Origin: Peptostreptococcaceae bacterium
GTDB lineage: Bacteria > Bacillota > Clostridia > Peptostreptococcales > Acidaminobacteraceae
NCBI GenBank assembly: GCA_027064135.1
Contig: JAMOQG010000011.1
Span: 1-63,552, forward strand
Direction: 5' to 3'
DNA: 63,552 nucleotides
Part shown: piece after piece, positions 53,161-62,359 of the stretch
Layout of the letters: each line of letters begins with the position of its first letter
Position numbering within the stretch: position 1 is the first letter of the stretch
Translations under genes and position numbers: made by a program
The notes under the pieces: model-generated
Database searches by the model: none
Seen by the model: only the letters and a program-made list of their open reading frames with translations
Told to the model about the DNA's origin: nothing

Positions 53161-55798
53161 ACCAACTTTTTCCTTCTTTCATATCGACTACTAGAGGGAC
53201 ATCTAAATTATATGCATTTTCCATTGATTCCTTCAATATTTTTTTAACTTGTTCAAGTTCATCAACTACAACATCAATAATCAATTCATCATGAATTTGC
53301 AAAATTAATTTTGATTTCAAATTCGATTCTTTTAAAGCGTTATTAGTTTTAATCATTGCTATTTTTATTATATCGGCTGCTGATCCTTGAATAGGTGTGT
53401 TTTTAGCTGTTCTTTCAGCAAATTGACGCTTGAAAAAGTTTTTATCATTTATTTCGTTTATATATCGCTTTCTATTTAAAATTGTTGTAACAAAATGGTT
53501 TGTTTTACAATCATTAACAATTTTATCCATATATTCCTTAACACCTGAATAATTAGAAAGATAATTTTCAATATATAATTGAGCTTTTTTTCTACTAATT
53601 TTTAATTCTTCTGAAAGTCCATGATCGCTCATACCATAAACAATACCAAAATTAACTGTTTTAGCCATACTCCTTTCTTCATTTGTAACAGTAGAAATAT
53701 CTTTATTAAACACTTGAGAAGCAGTTAATTTATGAATATCAATATCATTATTATATGCATATACTAGTTTTTCATCATTTGACAGATGAGCAAGTACTCT
53801 AAGTTCAATTTGAGAATAATCAGCACCAATTAAAATATTTCCTTTTGAAGGTACAAAAACTTTTCTGATTTTTCGCCCAAACGGAAGTCTAACAGGTATA
53901 TTTTGCAAATTAGGATTTGAAGAACTAAGTCTTCCTGTAACAGTTACAGTTTGGTTTAATGAAGTATGAATTCTATTAGATGTTTTATTGATTACATCAA
54001 ATAATCCATCAATATATGTTGATTTTAATTTTTGGTATGTCCTATATTCCATAACTAAAGGGATAATAGGATGAACATCTTTTAATTTTTCAAGTATTGA
54101 ATGTGTTGTTGAATAACCAGTTTTAGTTTTTTTAATTGGAGTTAATCCTAGTTTTTCAAAAAGAATAACGCCTAGTTGTTTAGGTGAATTTATATTGAAT
54201 TCTTCTTCAGAAACTTGATAAATTTCTTCTTTAAGAGTATTTACTTTTTCAGTTAATACTACATTCAAATGTTCTAAGTATTCTTGATCAACATTGAAAC
54301 CTTCATATTCAATATCAGCTAGAGTTGATATTAAAGGCATTTCAATTTCTTTAAATAATTTTAATTCTTCATTTTCTTTAAGAACTGCAGAAAGTTTTTC
54401 TTTTAATTTAAATGAAAAATAAGAATAATTTGTTAAATAATCTTTTAAAATAGGAATATCAATATCTTTAAAATTCTTTCGTTTAGCACCTTTGCCTAAT
54501 AATTCTTCTTCAGTAGTGATAGATGTTGTAAAGTATTCCATTACAGAATTTGAAAGAAGATATTTTTTAGTAGATGGTTCTATTAAATATTTAGCAATAT
54601 AAGAATCAAATTCTATTGATTTTAATTTAATACCGAATCTTAAAAGAATTAAACAATCTTGTTTCATTTCATAACCATATTTTTCTATTTTTTCATTTTC
54701 AAAAATATCTTTTAAGTCAATAATATCATTTTCATTTATACTAAAATCAACAAAATAATTATTTTCATTTGTTGTTATAGAAAGACAAATTGCATCATTC
54801 ATTTTAATATCGATATTATCATATATTATTTTAAAAGCAAACTCAGTTGTATTTTCTAAAATATCAGCAAGTTTTTTTGATGAAATAGTTTCAGAAGCTA
54901 TTTTTACTATTTCTTGATTTTCCGATGAGTAGTTTTTTAATCTTGTTATAATACTTTTTAAATCATATTGTTTTAATAAGTCAACGACATCTTCCAAATT
55001 AGGTTTTTTAATAATTAAATTTTCAATATTAAATTCAATAGGAACATTCTTAACTATAGTCGCTAATTTTTTACTTAGAATAGCAGTTTCGGCATGCTCA
55101 ACAATTTTATTTTTTATTCTAACGGATTCAATTTCATCTTGATTAAGAATTACTTCTTCAACAGTATTAAATTGTTTAAGAAGTTTTCTAGTTGTTTTAT
55201 CACCTATTCCCGGAACACCTGGTATATTATCAGCAGTATCACCACATAATCCTTTATAGTCTGGTACAAATTCAGGTTTAACTCCAAAATCTTCAATAAC
55301 ATCATCTGTTTTATAATGTTTTAAATTAGAAATACCTTTTTTCGTATACAGCACAGTAATATTATCATTTACTAATTGTAGAATATCTTTATCACCAGAT
55401 ATAATATAAACTTTCATATCCGCATCACTGCAAATAGTACTTACTGTTCCTAATAAATCGTCAGCTTCAAAACCTGGTAGTTCCATTCTATTAATTCCAA
55501 GCGAATCAAGAATTTTTTTAATAATTGGCATTTGTTCAGCTAATTCATTTGGCATACCTTTTCTTGTCCCTTTATATTTATCGTACTGAATATGCCTAAA
55601 TGTTTTTGCTTTAACATCAAATGCAACACTTAAATAATCTGGTTTGTGATCATCTATCAATTTGAAAAGCATATTGAAAAAACCATAAACAGCATTAGTA
55701 TGAACTCCGTCTTTATTTACTAAATCTGGTACTCCATAAAATGCTCTATTAATTAAACTATTTCCATCTACAATTATTACTAATTTATTTTTCATCAA
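53147..55798 (-). CDS. polA: DNA polymerase I
   Basis: An 883-residue family A polymerase with an N-terminal 5'-3' exonuclease (VDGNSLINRAFYG, PGFEADDLLGT, GDKDILQLV, about 1-290), a 3'-5' exonuclease-like domain (about 310-480) and a polymerase domain with motif A DYSQIELRVLAHLS, the KTVNFGIVYG motif B and QIHDELIIDV motif C. In the middle domain the exo I DxE pair is not visible (YDNID is found instead), so proofreading is probably inactive, as in Bacillus enzymes. First gene of the polA-coaE unit, after tRNA-Leu. Confidence 0.96.
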   Translation of the reverse strand: MMKNKLVIIVDGNSLINRAFYGVPDLVNKDGVHTNAVYGFFNMLFKLIDDHKPDYLSVAFDVKAKTFRHIQYDKYKGTRKGMPNELAEQMPIIKKILDSLGINRMELPGFEADDLLGTVSTICSDADMKVYIISGDKDILQLVNDNITVLYTKKGISNLKHYKTDDVIEDFGVKPEFVPDYKGLCGDTADNIPGVPGIGDKTTRKLLKQFNTVEEVILNQDEIESVRIKNKIVEHAETAILSKKLATIVKNVPIEFNIENLIIKKPNLEDVVDLLKQYDLKSIITRLKNYSSENQEIVKIASETISSKKLADILENTTEFAFKIIYDNIDIKMNDAICLSITTNENNYFVDFSINENDIIDLKDIFENEKIEKYGYEMKQDCLILLRFGIKLKSIEFDSYIAKYLIEPSTKKYLLSNSVMEYFTTSITTEEELLGKGAKRKNFKDIDIPILKDYLTNYSYFSFKLKEKLSAVLKENEELKLFKEIEMPLISTLADIEYEGFNVDQEYLEHLNVVLTEKVNTLKEEIYQVSEEEFNINSPKQLGVILFEKLGLTPIKKTKTGYSTTHSILEKLKDVHPIIPLVMEYRTYQKLKSTYIDGLFDVINKTSNRIHTSLNQTVTVTGRLSSSNPNLQNIPVRLPFGRKIRKVFVPSKGNILIGADYSQIELRVLAHLSNDEKLVYAYNNDIDIHKLTASQVFNKDISTVTNEERSMAKTVNFGIVYGMSDHGLSEELKISRKKAQLYIENYLSNYSGVKEYMDKIVNDCKTNHFVTTILNRKRYINEINDKNFFKRQFAERTAKNTPIQGSAADIIKIAMIKTNNALKESNLKSKLILQIHDELIIDVVVDELEQVKKILKESMENAYNLDVPLVVDMKEGKSWYETK

Positions 55799-55839
55799 AG
55801 CTCCTTTTATCTACTAATATATTATATAACAAAATGATC

Positions 55840-55872
55840 TCAAAAAAGTAAAAAAGTGCATCTATTTGCACT
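55840..55872 (-). terminator. Terminator of tRNA-Leu
   Basis: Stem AGTGCA/TGCACT with a 6-nt loop and T-run on the minus strand, directly after the tRNA CCA and before polA. Confidence 0.78.
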
Positions 55873-55873
55873 A

Positions 55874-55960
55874 TGGTGCGAGAGATGGGAATCGAACCCA
55901 CACGTTCGAAGAACACATGGCCCTCAACCATGCCTGTCTGCCGATTTCAGCACTCTCGCA
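55874..55960 (-). tRNA. tRNA-Leu (anticodon GAG)
   Basis: An 87-nt type II tRNA with acceptor arm TGCGAGA/TCTCGCA, an anticodon arm CATGG/CCATG whose seven-base loop reads TTGAGGG (anticodon GAG), a long variable arm, a T arm GTGGG/CCCAT-type with TTCGATT, and an encoded CCA. It decodes CUU and CUC. CUU is also the candidate specifier in the leuS T-box at 26480-26640. Confidence 0.95.
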
Positions 55961-55974
55961 TTTTAATTATTATA

Positions 55975-56011
55975 TAATAAAAATAATGAGATTTCAATTG
56001 AAATCTCATTT
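55975..56011 (-). terminator. Terminator of the 56025-56300 gene
   Basis: An 11-bp stem (AATGAGATTTC/GAAATCTCATT, loop AATT) with a T-rich minus-strand run. Confidence 0.72.
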
Positions 56012-56024
56012 ATAAAAACTAAAA

Positions 56025-56300
56025 TTAGTTAAACATTCCTTTAATTTTCTTATAATTACTACCATAGATTATTTCCAAATTTTTATATTTGTCTTCGCCG
56101 CTTTTCTTGAATACAACGTTATATTTATCATCCATAGTTGAAGTATTATAATACTCGTATTTTTCATTCATAATTTTCTTAATAAGTTCTACCGTACTGC
56201 TTAGCTCATGTTCTACTTCTTTTGATTCTGATAAAAAGTTTCTTCTAGATTCTTCGCTGTGAATTTTTCCATTCCTATTCTGATAATAATTATTTTGCAT
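56025..56300 (-). CDS. Small hypothetical protein
   Basis: A 91-residue hydrophilic protein with an Asn/Gln-rich start and a helical middle (EVEHELSSTVELIKKIMNEKY). I know no family for it. AAAGGAGAA lies just before the ATG and a terminator follows, which support a real gene. It is downstream of the diguanylate cyclase gene on the same strand. Confidence 0.6.
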   Translation of the reverse strand: MQNNYYQNRNGKIHSEESRRNFLSESKEVEHELSSTVELIKKIMNEKYEYYNTSTMDDKYNVVFKKSGEDKYKNLEIIYGSNYKKIKGMFN

Positions 56301-56373
56301 AAATTCTCCTTTCTAATCAAAATACCTATTTAATAGATACCCTAAAAAAAGAATTTGAATTATTTTTTTAAAA

Positions 56374-57540
56374 TTATTTACACACTTTGTTCCTTCCTGT
56401 TTTTTTTGCTTTATAAAGTAAATTATCAGATTTAATTAAAATAGAATCATAATTTTCCATACTTTTATCAACAGTTGAAACCCCCATACTACAAGTTAAT
56501 TTTATTTTATTATTATTTTTATCAAAAATAGTATGTTCAATTTGAATTCTAATATTTTCAGCTTTTTCATAAGCATAATCTAAAGAGCTATAAGGTAATA
56601 TAATAATAAATTCTTCACCGCCAATTCTTCCTAAAATTTCATTTTCCTGAAGAGAATCGACAATTAATCCTGATATTTCAGTTAATACAACATCACCAAT
56701 AGCATGACCATATGTATCATTAATACTTTTGAAATAATCAATATCAAGAGATATTAATGAGAATACCTCATTTTTTCTTTTGAAATTTACAAATATCCTT
56801 TTTAATTGATCAAAAGCATATATTCTTGAATGTGCCCTTGTAAGAGCATCATAATTTATAATATCTATTAATTTATCATTATATTCTCTTAATTGAATAG
56901 TTCTTTCTTCAACAATATTTTCACATTCATAATACGCTTTAGAATATCGTTTTGAAAGAGTTAAAGAATAAATAAGAATAATTGAAAAAGCACCTATTGG
57001 ATTATTTTCTTTAAAAATATTATTTGGAATAATATAAATTAATAATGCAGTAGAAAATAGAATTAAAAAACCAAGTAAAATTATTTTAGCATCAGATTTT
57101 TTCTTAAATGCAGCTCTAAAAAGTTGAATGAAAATGTATATTATTATCATTATATTAACTGACATATTGAACCGTTGCAATAAAATAATTTTGCTAAATA
57201 AAAATGTTTTAGGTATAAAAATAACATATAAAGATAAAATAAACATATACACATAGAGAATTTTAAATATATTTTTACTGATTTTATTTTCGAATTCTTC
57301 ATTATACATATGTTGTGTAAATTTTAAATATAATATCGGAACAATTATAAAAACAAGAAAAATAAATTTTTCTTTAAAAAACCAATCCGTAACTTTGACA
57401 ATAGTTAGCGCTGAAGAACTAAAAGCTATTAATGAAAAGTATAGTGTTGCATAATTTTTTTTATAAAAAATAAATAAAAACATATGATATATTGCAGTTA
57501 TTAAAAAACAACCTAATAGAAAACCTTCTACTGTAATCAT
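56374..57540 (-). CDS. Membrane diguanylate cyclase (GGDEF)
   Basis: A 388-residue protein with six to seven hydrophobic segments in its first ~200 residues (7TMR-DISM-like), a short coiled linker, and a GGDEF domain. The active site is GGEEF (307-311) with Asp266 in SLDIDYF and GHAIGD. It should make c-di-GMP from two GTP. The RxxD inhibitory I-site expected just before GGEEF is not present, so product feedback through that site is unlikely. No EAL or HD-GYP gene is nearby. Confidence 0.9.
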   Translation of the reverse strand: MITVEGFLLGCFLITAIYHMFLFIFYKKNYATLYFSLIAFSSSALTIVKVTDWFFKEKFIFLVFIIVPILYLKFTQHMYNEEFENKISKNIFKILYVYMFILSLYVIFIPKTFLFSKIILLQRFNMSVNIMIIIYIFIQLFRAAFKKKSDAKIILLGFLILFSTALLIYIIPNNIFKENNPIGAFSIILIYSLTLSKRYSKAYYECENIVEERTIQLREYNDKLIDIINYDALTRAHSRIYAFDQLKRIFVNFKRKNEVFSLISLDIDYFKSINDTYGHAIGDVVLTEISGLIVDSLQENEILGRIGGEEFIIILPYSSLDYAYEKAENIRIQIEHTIFDKNNNKIKLTCSMGVSTVDKSMENYDSILIKSDNLLYKAKKTGRNKVCK

Positions 57541-57552
57541 TTTATCCTCCTT

Positions 57553-58287
57553 TTATTTAGGATAATTCAATTGTTTCTTTTTAATATTTAATAGAACTTC
57601 ATTTAAATATTTATCGCTGTAATATTTTGCCATTGAAAGATTTGTGTCGCTGTAATTTCCACATTCAATTGCAGTTGCACCTGGAATATCAGCATTGAAT
57701 TCTAAAATAAAATTAAACAAATCTTTTATTAATTCAACAATATCTTTTGATTCATAATCACCGTTTAAAATTAAATAAAAACCCGTTCTACAACCCATCG
57801 GACCAAAATAAACAACATTTTCTTTGACTTTCGAATTATTTCTTAAATATGTTGCGCCTATATGCTCAATTGCATGTACCGCTGCAGTTCCCATTACTGG
57901 TTCAATATTAGGTCTTGTTATTCTAATATCAAATGTAGTAATAACTACGTCATTAAAAGTATCTTTTCTTGATACATATAACCCCGGTAAAAGTTTTAAA
58001 TGGTTAATTGAAAAACTTTCAATTCGTTCCATATTTTCATTCCTTTCAAAATCTATAATTAATTTCTCTTTCTCGCTTTTTTTTAGTTTCTTAATTTTAC
58101 TTTCTCTTTTCATTGCTTCTGAACTTGTGCTAAATTTCTCACAATAAGCAAGTTTCACTGGTAACCTTGCTTTTGTGTATTTTGCACCTTTCCCACGATT
58201 ATGATTCTTAACTCTTTTTTCAATATTATTAGTCCATCCAGTATATAGCGAACCATCAGAACATCTTAGCATATATGTATAATTCAT
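57553..58287 (-). CDS. luxS: In-frame GIY-YIG domain / LuxS fusion ORF
   Basis: A 244-codon frame with two complete domains. Residues 1-80 are a GIY-YIG (UPF0213) nuclease-like domain: YTYMLRC, SLYTGWTNN, Arg25, and Glu62 in MKRESKIKKL. Residues 86-244 are a full-length LuxS: HAIEH (138-142), catalytic Cys166 in GPMGCRTGF, and zinc Cys209 in IECGNYSDTNL. No stop codon separates them. A good ribosome site (AAAGGA, 8 bases) lies before the LuxS Met86, so a separate 159-residue LuxS may also be made. LuxS cleaves S-ribosylhomocysteine to homocysteine and DPD, precursor of AI-2. The joining of the two domains is unusual. Confidence 0.9.
   Translation of the reverse strand: MNYTYMLRCSDGSLYTGWTNNIEKRVKNHNRGKGAKYTKARLPVKLAYCEKFSTSSEAMKRESKIKKLKKSEKEKLIIDFERNENMERIESFSINHLKLLPGLYVSRKDTFNDVVITTFDIRITRPNIEPVMGTAAVHAIEHIGATYLRNNSKVKENVVYFGPMGCRTGFYLILNGDYESKDIVELIKDLFNFILEFNADIPGATAIECGNYSDTNLSMAKYYSDKYLNEVLLNIKKKQLNYPK
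58030..58046 (-). promoter_or_regulatory. Internal ribosome site and start of luxS
   Basis: AAAGGA with eight-base spacing to an in-frame ATG lies within the fusion ORF at the exact start of the LuxS domain. It would allow independent translation of LuxS. Confidence 0.6.
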
Positions 58288-58322
58288 TTAATCACCTTTC
58301 TATAATAATTATAACATATATT

Positions 58323-58350
58323 TTGTATATATTTGTTAAAATGTTATAAT
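58323..58350 (+). promoter_or_regulatory. Promoter of the CPBP protease gene
   Basis: TTGTAT, 16 bases, TATAAT with a TGT extended -10, about 20 bases before the GGAGG-led ATG. Confidence 0.65.
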
Positions 58351-58367
58351 ATCAATGGAGGTAAAGT

Positions 58368-59024
58368 ATGAAAAAAGATAAGTATATAGTAATATTTTCC
58401 GTTTTGTTTATTGTTTCATTATATTTTATAGATCAAATACTTCAGGTAAGTTATTTTTATAAAGTAATATTTAAGCTATTTATGATAGCGACCTCGTATT
58501 TAGTTGGTAAAAACTTTTTTAATATGTCATTTGATTTTTTAAGATTCAAAAAAATTAAAAATTATAAAAAAGGAATAATATTATCAATTTTAACATTTAG
58601 TATCATATTTATTGGTTTTTTTATAATAAACAACTTTATGGATTTAGATATTTTAAAAAGCGAATTCATAAATAAGTATAAATTAACTGGATACAAATTT
58701 TTTATTGCATCATTTTATTTAGTTATTATTAATTCGTTTATAGAAGAATATTTTTTTAGAGGTTTTATATTTCTAAATTATAAAAATAGAAAAATAGGAA
58801 ATATCCTTTCTTCAATTACATTTTCAATATATCATATTTCAAATTTTCAAAATTGGTTTGATAATAAGCTTTTATTAATATTACCAATTATCAGTTTAGT
58901 TATTGCCGGTATGATATTTAACTACTTAGTGTCAATTACAGATGATATTTATAACTCATACATTCCTCATATGTTTGCCGATTTATCAATTGTAATTATA
59001 GGATATTTTATCATTATCCATTAA
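58368..59024 (+). CDS. CPBP-family intramembrane glutamic protease
   Basis: A 218-residue membrane protein with about six hydrophobic segments and the CPBP (CAAX/Abi) catalytic motifs: FIEEYFFRG (Glu126, Glu127, Arg131) and SIYHISNF (His156) in the next helix. Members process prenylated proteins in eukaryotes and act in bacteriocin immunity or protein processing in bacteria; the substrate here is unknown. It is a plus-strand gene standing alone with its own promoter and terminator. Confidence 0.88.
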   Translation: MKKDKYIVIFSVLFIVSLYFIDQILQVSYFYKVIFKLFMIATSYLVGKNFFNMSFDFLRFKKIKNYKKGIILSILTFSIIFIGFFIINNFMDLDILKSEFINKYKLTGYKFFIASFYLVIINSFIEEYFFRGFIFLNYKNRKIGNILSSITFSIYHISNFQNWFDNKLLLILPIISLVIAGMIFNYLVSITDDIYNSYIPHMFADLSIVIIGYFIIIH

Positions 59025-59070
59025 AAAGCGAAAACATGTATTGTACAATACTATCTTCGCTTTTTTTATT
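59023..59070. terminator. Bidirectional terminator with a nested palindrome
   Basis: A 10-bp stem (AAAAAGCGAA/TTCGCTTTTT) encloses a 23-base loop, within which lies a perfect 14-bp palindrome (GTATTGTACAATAC, 59038-59051). It sits between the convergent CPBP and oligopeptidase genes with T-runs on both strands. Confidence 0.78.
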
Positions 59071-59071
59071 A

Positions 59072-60766
59072 TTATTTCGTATATTCGTTTTCTTTAATCC
59101 ATTTTGAAATAGGTTTAATAATTTTTCTTATTGTTCCATCCTCAAATGGATTATTTAAATTCGCAAGTTTTATTAAATTTGTAAATGACATACTTCCACC
59201 AGCTTTACAAAGTCTTAAATAATCACTCCATGCGTTTTCTCTATCAATATTAGCTTTATTGAAAAATTCAAAAGCACATACTTGAGCTAATGTATAATCA
59301 ATATAGTAAAAAGGATCGGTAAATATATGACCTTGCCTAAACCAATATCCACCATTATTTAAAAAATCATTATCCTCATAATCTTTATTTGGTAAATATT
59401 TTTTTTCTATCTCTCGCCATTTTAATTTTCTTTCTTTCGGAGTTGCATTAGGAAATTCATATACAAAATGTTGAAATTCATCGACTGTTACTCCATAAGG
59501 AATAAATAAAAGTGCACCTGATAAATGAGCATATTTATATTTATCAACATCCTCTTTAAAGAAATTTTCCATCCATGGCCATGTTAAAAATTCCATACTC
59601 ATTGAATGAATTTCACATGCTTCAAGTGTTGGCCAATTATACTCTGGAATTTCATAATTTCTACTCATATATACTTGGAAAGCATGTCCTGCTTCATGTG
59701 TTAAAACATCTACGTCGCCTGAAGTTCCGTTAAAATTCGAAAAAATAAATGGTGCTTTTTTCTCACTAATAAAAGTACAATAGCCTCCACCTGCTTTTCC
59801 TTTTTTGGATTCTAAATCCATTAATTCATGATCTGTCATAAATTTAAAAAATTCATCAGTTTCCTTGGATAATTCGTTATACATTTTTTTGCCGTTTTCT
59901 AGAATCCAATTTGGATTTCCTTTTGGAGTAGCATTTCCAGACAGAAAATTTAATGGTTCATCATAGTATTTTAATGAATCTAGTTTTAATCTTTTCATTT
60001 GACTTGTTCTTAATTCATTAGCAATAGGAACAATTTCATCATAAACTTGCTTTCTATAATTAGATACCATTTTTGAATCATAATCACTTCTCAAAAGTCT
60101 ATCATAACCTAACTTAATAAAATTCTCATAACCTAATTTTTTTGCAATATTATCTCTTAAATGAACAAGTTCATCATATATCATATCAAATCCGTTTTCA
60201 TTTTCCTCAAAAAAATTAGTTACAGCTTTTTGTGCTTCAATTCTAATATTTCGATCTTCAGATTCGATAAAAGGAGTCATCTGAGATAGATTTCTTTCTT
60301 CTCCATTAAACATTATTTTAGCCGACGCTCTTAATTTTCTGTATTTCGTGTTTAACTTATTTTCTTTTTTTAAATCTTCTAATACATCATCGTTAAATGT
60401 TTTTAATTCTAATTCAATTATATTGAAAAGTTGCTTTCCCCATTTTTCTTCTAATTCATCTCTGTATTTTGAATTTTTAACTGTATTATAATATTCAATA
60501 ACTAAACCTTGATATACTGGTGAAATTTCATCCATGAATTCATTTTCTTTTTCATAAAATTCATCCGTTGTATCAATTGAATTTCTAACTCTAACAATTT
60601 CATGAGTTGTTTCGAATTCATTTCTTTTTTTGTTAATTTTGTACATTATTAAATCTTGTTCTTTAAAAGATTCTGCATTATTAAAGTCATTAATAAGTTT
60701 TTTAAAGTCTGATTTAAATTTTTCTATATCTACTTTTTTGTACTTATATTCTGAAAATTTTTCCAT
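59072..60766 (-). CDS. M3-family oligoendopeptidase
   Basis: A 564-residue zinc metallopeptidase related to PepF/thimet oligopeptidase. The zinc site is THEAGHAF (His357, Glu358, His361) with the third ligand expected in the ...WPTLEACEIHSMSMEFL helix, a Glu at the EACEIHS block. Cytoplasmic, cleaving peptides of about 7-17 residues in known members. GGAGG precedes the ATG. Divergent from glgA upstream only by strand order; it has its own start region. Confidence 0.92.
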   Translation of the reverse strand: MEKFSEYKYKKVDIEKFKSDFKKLINDFNNAESFKEQDLIMYKINKKRNEFETTHEIVRVRNSIDTTDEFYEKENEFMDEISPVYQGLVIEYYNTVKNSKYRDELEEKWGKQLFNIIELELKTFNDDVLEDLKKENKLNTKYRKLRASAKIMFNGEERNLSQMTPFIESEDRNIRIEAQKAVTNFFEENENGFDMIYDELVHLRDNIAKKLGYENFIKLGYDRLLRSDYDSKMVSNYRKQVYDEIVPIANELRTSQMKRLKLDSLKYYDEPLNFLSGNATPKGNPNWILENGKKMYNELSKETDEFFKFMTDHELMDLESKKGKAGGGYCTFISEKKAPFIFSNFNGTSGDVDVLTHEAGHAFQVYMSRNYEIPEYNWPTLEACEIHSMSMEFLTWPWMENFFKEDVDKYKYAHLSGALLFIPYGVTVDEFQHFVYEFPNATPKERKLKWREIEKKYLPNKDYEDNDFLNNGGYWFRQGHIFTDPFYYIDYTLAQVCAFEFFNKANIDRENAWSDYLRLCKAGGSMSFTNLIKLANLNNPFEDGTIRKIIKPISKWIKENEYTK

Positions 60767-60814
60767 TTTATCCTCCTTGTATAATCAACCTTAATAATTA
60801 TATAACAAATAACC

Positions 60815-60845
60815 AAAAAAGGAAATCTTTATAAGATTTCCTTTT
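60815..60845 (-). terminator. Terminator of glgA
   Basis: A 13-bp stem (AAAAGGAAATCTT and its complement, loop ATA) with T-run on the minus strand after the glgA stop. Confidence 0.87.
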
Positions 60846-60848
60846 AGT

Positions 60849-62279
60849 TTACTTTAATAGTTCTTTATATATTTCATTATATTTATCAGCTGATTTTGCC
60901 CAGCTATTATCAGATTTAATACAATTCTTAAATAATTGATTCCATTCAGTATTATCACGATATAAATTAAGAGCTTCTTTTATTTTAAATAATAAGCTAT
61001 GAGCATTGTAATTATCAAATACAAAACCATTACCTTCTTTTGTTTCAGGATTATAATTTTGAACCGTGTCTGCTAATCCACCTGTTTTTCTAACTATAGG
61101 TGCATTACCATATCTTTGTGCTATTAATTGACCTAAACCACATGGTTCATATCTTGATGGCATCAAGAAAATGTCTGCTGAAGCATAAATATTTTTTGCC
61201 ATTTTAGCGTCAAAATATATATTACCAGAAAAATTTTCATAATTATGATCAAACCATTTGAAATCATTTTCAAATTTAGTGTCACCTGTTCCTAATAAAA
61301 CAACTTGCACATCGAGTTCTAAAATTTCTTTTAAAATATGCAAAATTAAATCTATACCTTTTGCTTCTACAAGTCTCGTAACTATTCCAATCATTGGGAT
61401 ATCTTTATTTACATCAAGTCCAAGTTTTTCTTGTAAAATAGCTTTATTTTTTCTTTTCTTTTTATATCCTCTTAAATCATAATTATATGAAATATCAGTA
61501 TCAGTTTTGGGATTGTAATGACTTGTGTCAATCCCATTTACAACACCGACAAGTTTATTGTCAGTAGAAGAAAATAATCCATGTAAACCTTCACCATAAT
61601 ATTCATCTTTTATTTCATCAGCATATGTTTTACTTACTGTTGTAACTATATCAGAAAAAGTAATACCCGCTTTCATAAAATTGATATTTCCAAAAAATTC
61701 AACAGAACCATTATAAAAATGTTCCATATCTAATCCTAATATTTGATCTAATAATATAGGATCATATATTCCTTGATATTTCAAATTATGAATGGTATAT
61801 ACAGTTTTTATATTTTTATATCTTTCATCATTAGCATAATGTTCTTTCATAAGTAAACTAATCATTCCAGTATGCCAATCATTCAAATGAAGTATATCAT
61901 AATTTCTTTCAATATATTTTAAACTTTCAAGTACAGCTTTGTTGAAATAAGAGAATTTCTCACCTTCATCATGATTCCCATAAATTATACTTCGATTAAA
62001 ATAATATTCATTTTCAATAAAATAATAATTAATATTGCCAATTGTTTTTTTCCATAATCCAACAAATGCGTTTCTCCAACCAACTTTCACTTCAAAATCA
62101 GTTATAAACTCCATTCCTTCATTATTCTCTTGGCTAATTGTAGAATACTTTGGAAGAATTACGTCTACGTTATTATTATACTTAAGTAATTCTTGAGGTA
62201 AAGCACCTACAACGTCAGCCAATCCACCTGTTTTAATAAAAGGTGCTACTTCTGCTGATACAAATAAAATATTTTTCAT
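60849..62279 (-). CDS. glgA: Glycogen synthase (ADP-glucose type)
   Basis: A GT5 family glycosyltransferase that elongates glycogen from ADP-glucose. The 476-residue protein begins with KNILFVSAEVAPFIKTGGLADV (split here as FVSAEVAPF and KTGGLADV), the donor-binding loop with Lys15, and has SRYEPCGLGQLIA near residue 375 and KTGGLADTV near 398. AGGAGG precedes the chosen ATG; a longer frame start 15 codons upstream has no ribosome site. It stands alone; no glgC, glgD or glgB is adjacent. A cre-like box lies upstream. Confidence 0.95.
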   Translation of the reverse strand: MKNILFVSAEVAPFIKTGGLADVVGALPQELLKYNNNVDVILPKYSTISQENNEGMEFITDFEVKVGWRNAFVGLWKKTIGNINYYFIENEYYFNRSIIYGNHDEGEKFSYFNKAVLESLKYIERNYDILHLNDWHTGMISLLMKEHYANDERYKNIKTVYTIHNLKYQGIYDPILLDQILGLDMEHFYNGSVEFFGNINFMKAGITFSDIVTTVSKTYADEIKDEYYGEGLHGLFSSTDNKLVGVVNGIDTSHYNPKTDTDISYNYDLRGYKKKRKNKAILQEKLGLDVNKDIPMIGIVTRLVEAKGIDLILHILKEILELDVQVVLLGTGDTKFENDFKWFDHNYENFSGNIYFDAKMAKNIYASADIFLMPSRYEPCGLGQLIAQRYGNAPIVRKTGGLADTVQNYNPETKEGNGFVFDNYNAHSLLFKIKEALNLYRDNTEWNQLFKNCIKSDNSWAKSADKYNEIYKELLK

Positions 62280-62359
62280 ATTTCCTCCTCTTTTTATGTT
62301 ACAGATACTTAATATAATAATCATACCACAATAAAGAGAAATCTAATAGCATATTTATA

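Noticed and set aside
56318-56345. Hairpin-like sequence between the diguanylate cyclase and the small gene as a c-di-GMP riboswitch
   Set aside because: It is a short, imperfect TATCTATT/ATAGGTA dyad without any of the GEMM-type conserved sequence; too small for a riboswitch.
58060-58080. Possible frameshift at an eight-A run inside the GIY-YIG end that might create a false fusion with luxS
   Set aside because: The conserved GIY-YIG C-terminal pattern (KKSEKEKLI) reads correctly after the run and in the same frame as LuxS. A frame error would destroy one of the two domains. Resequencing would still be useful.
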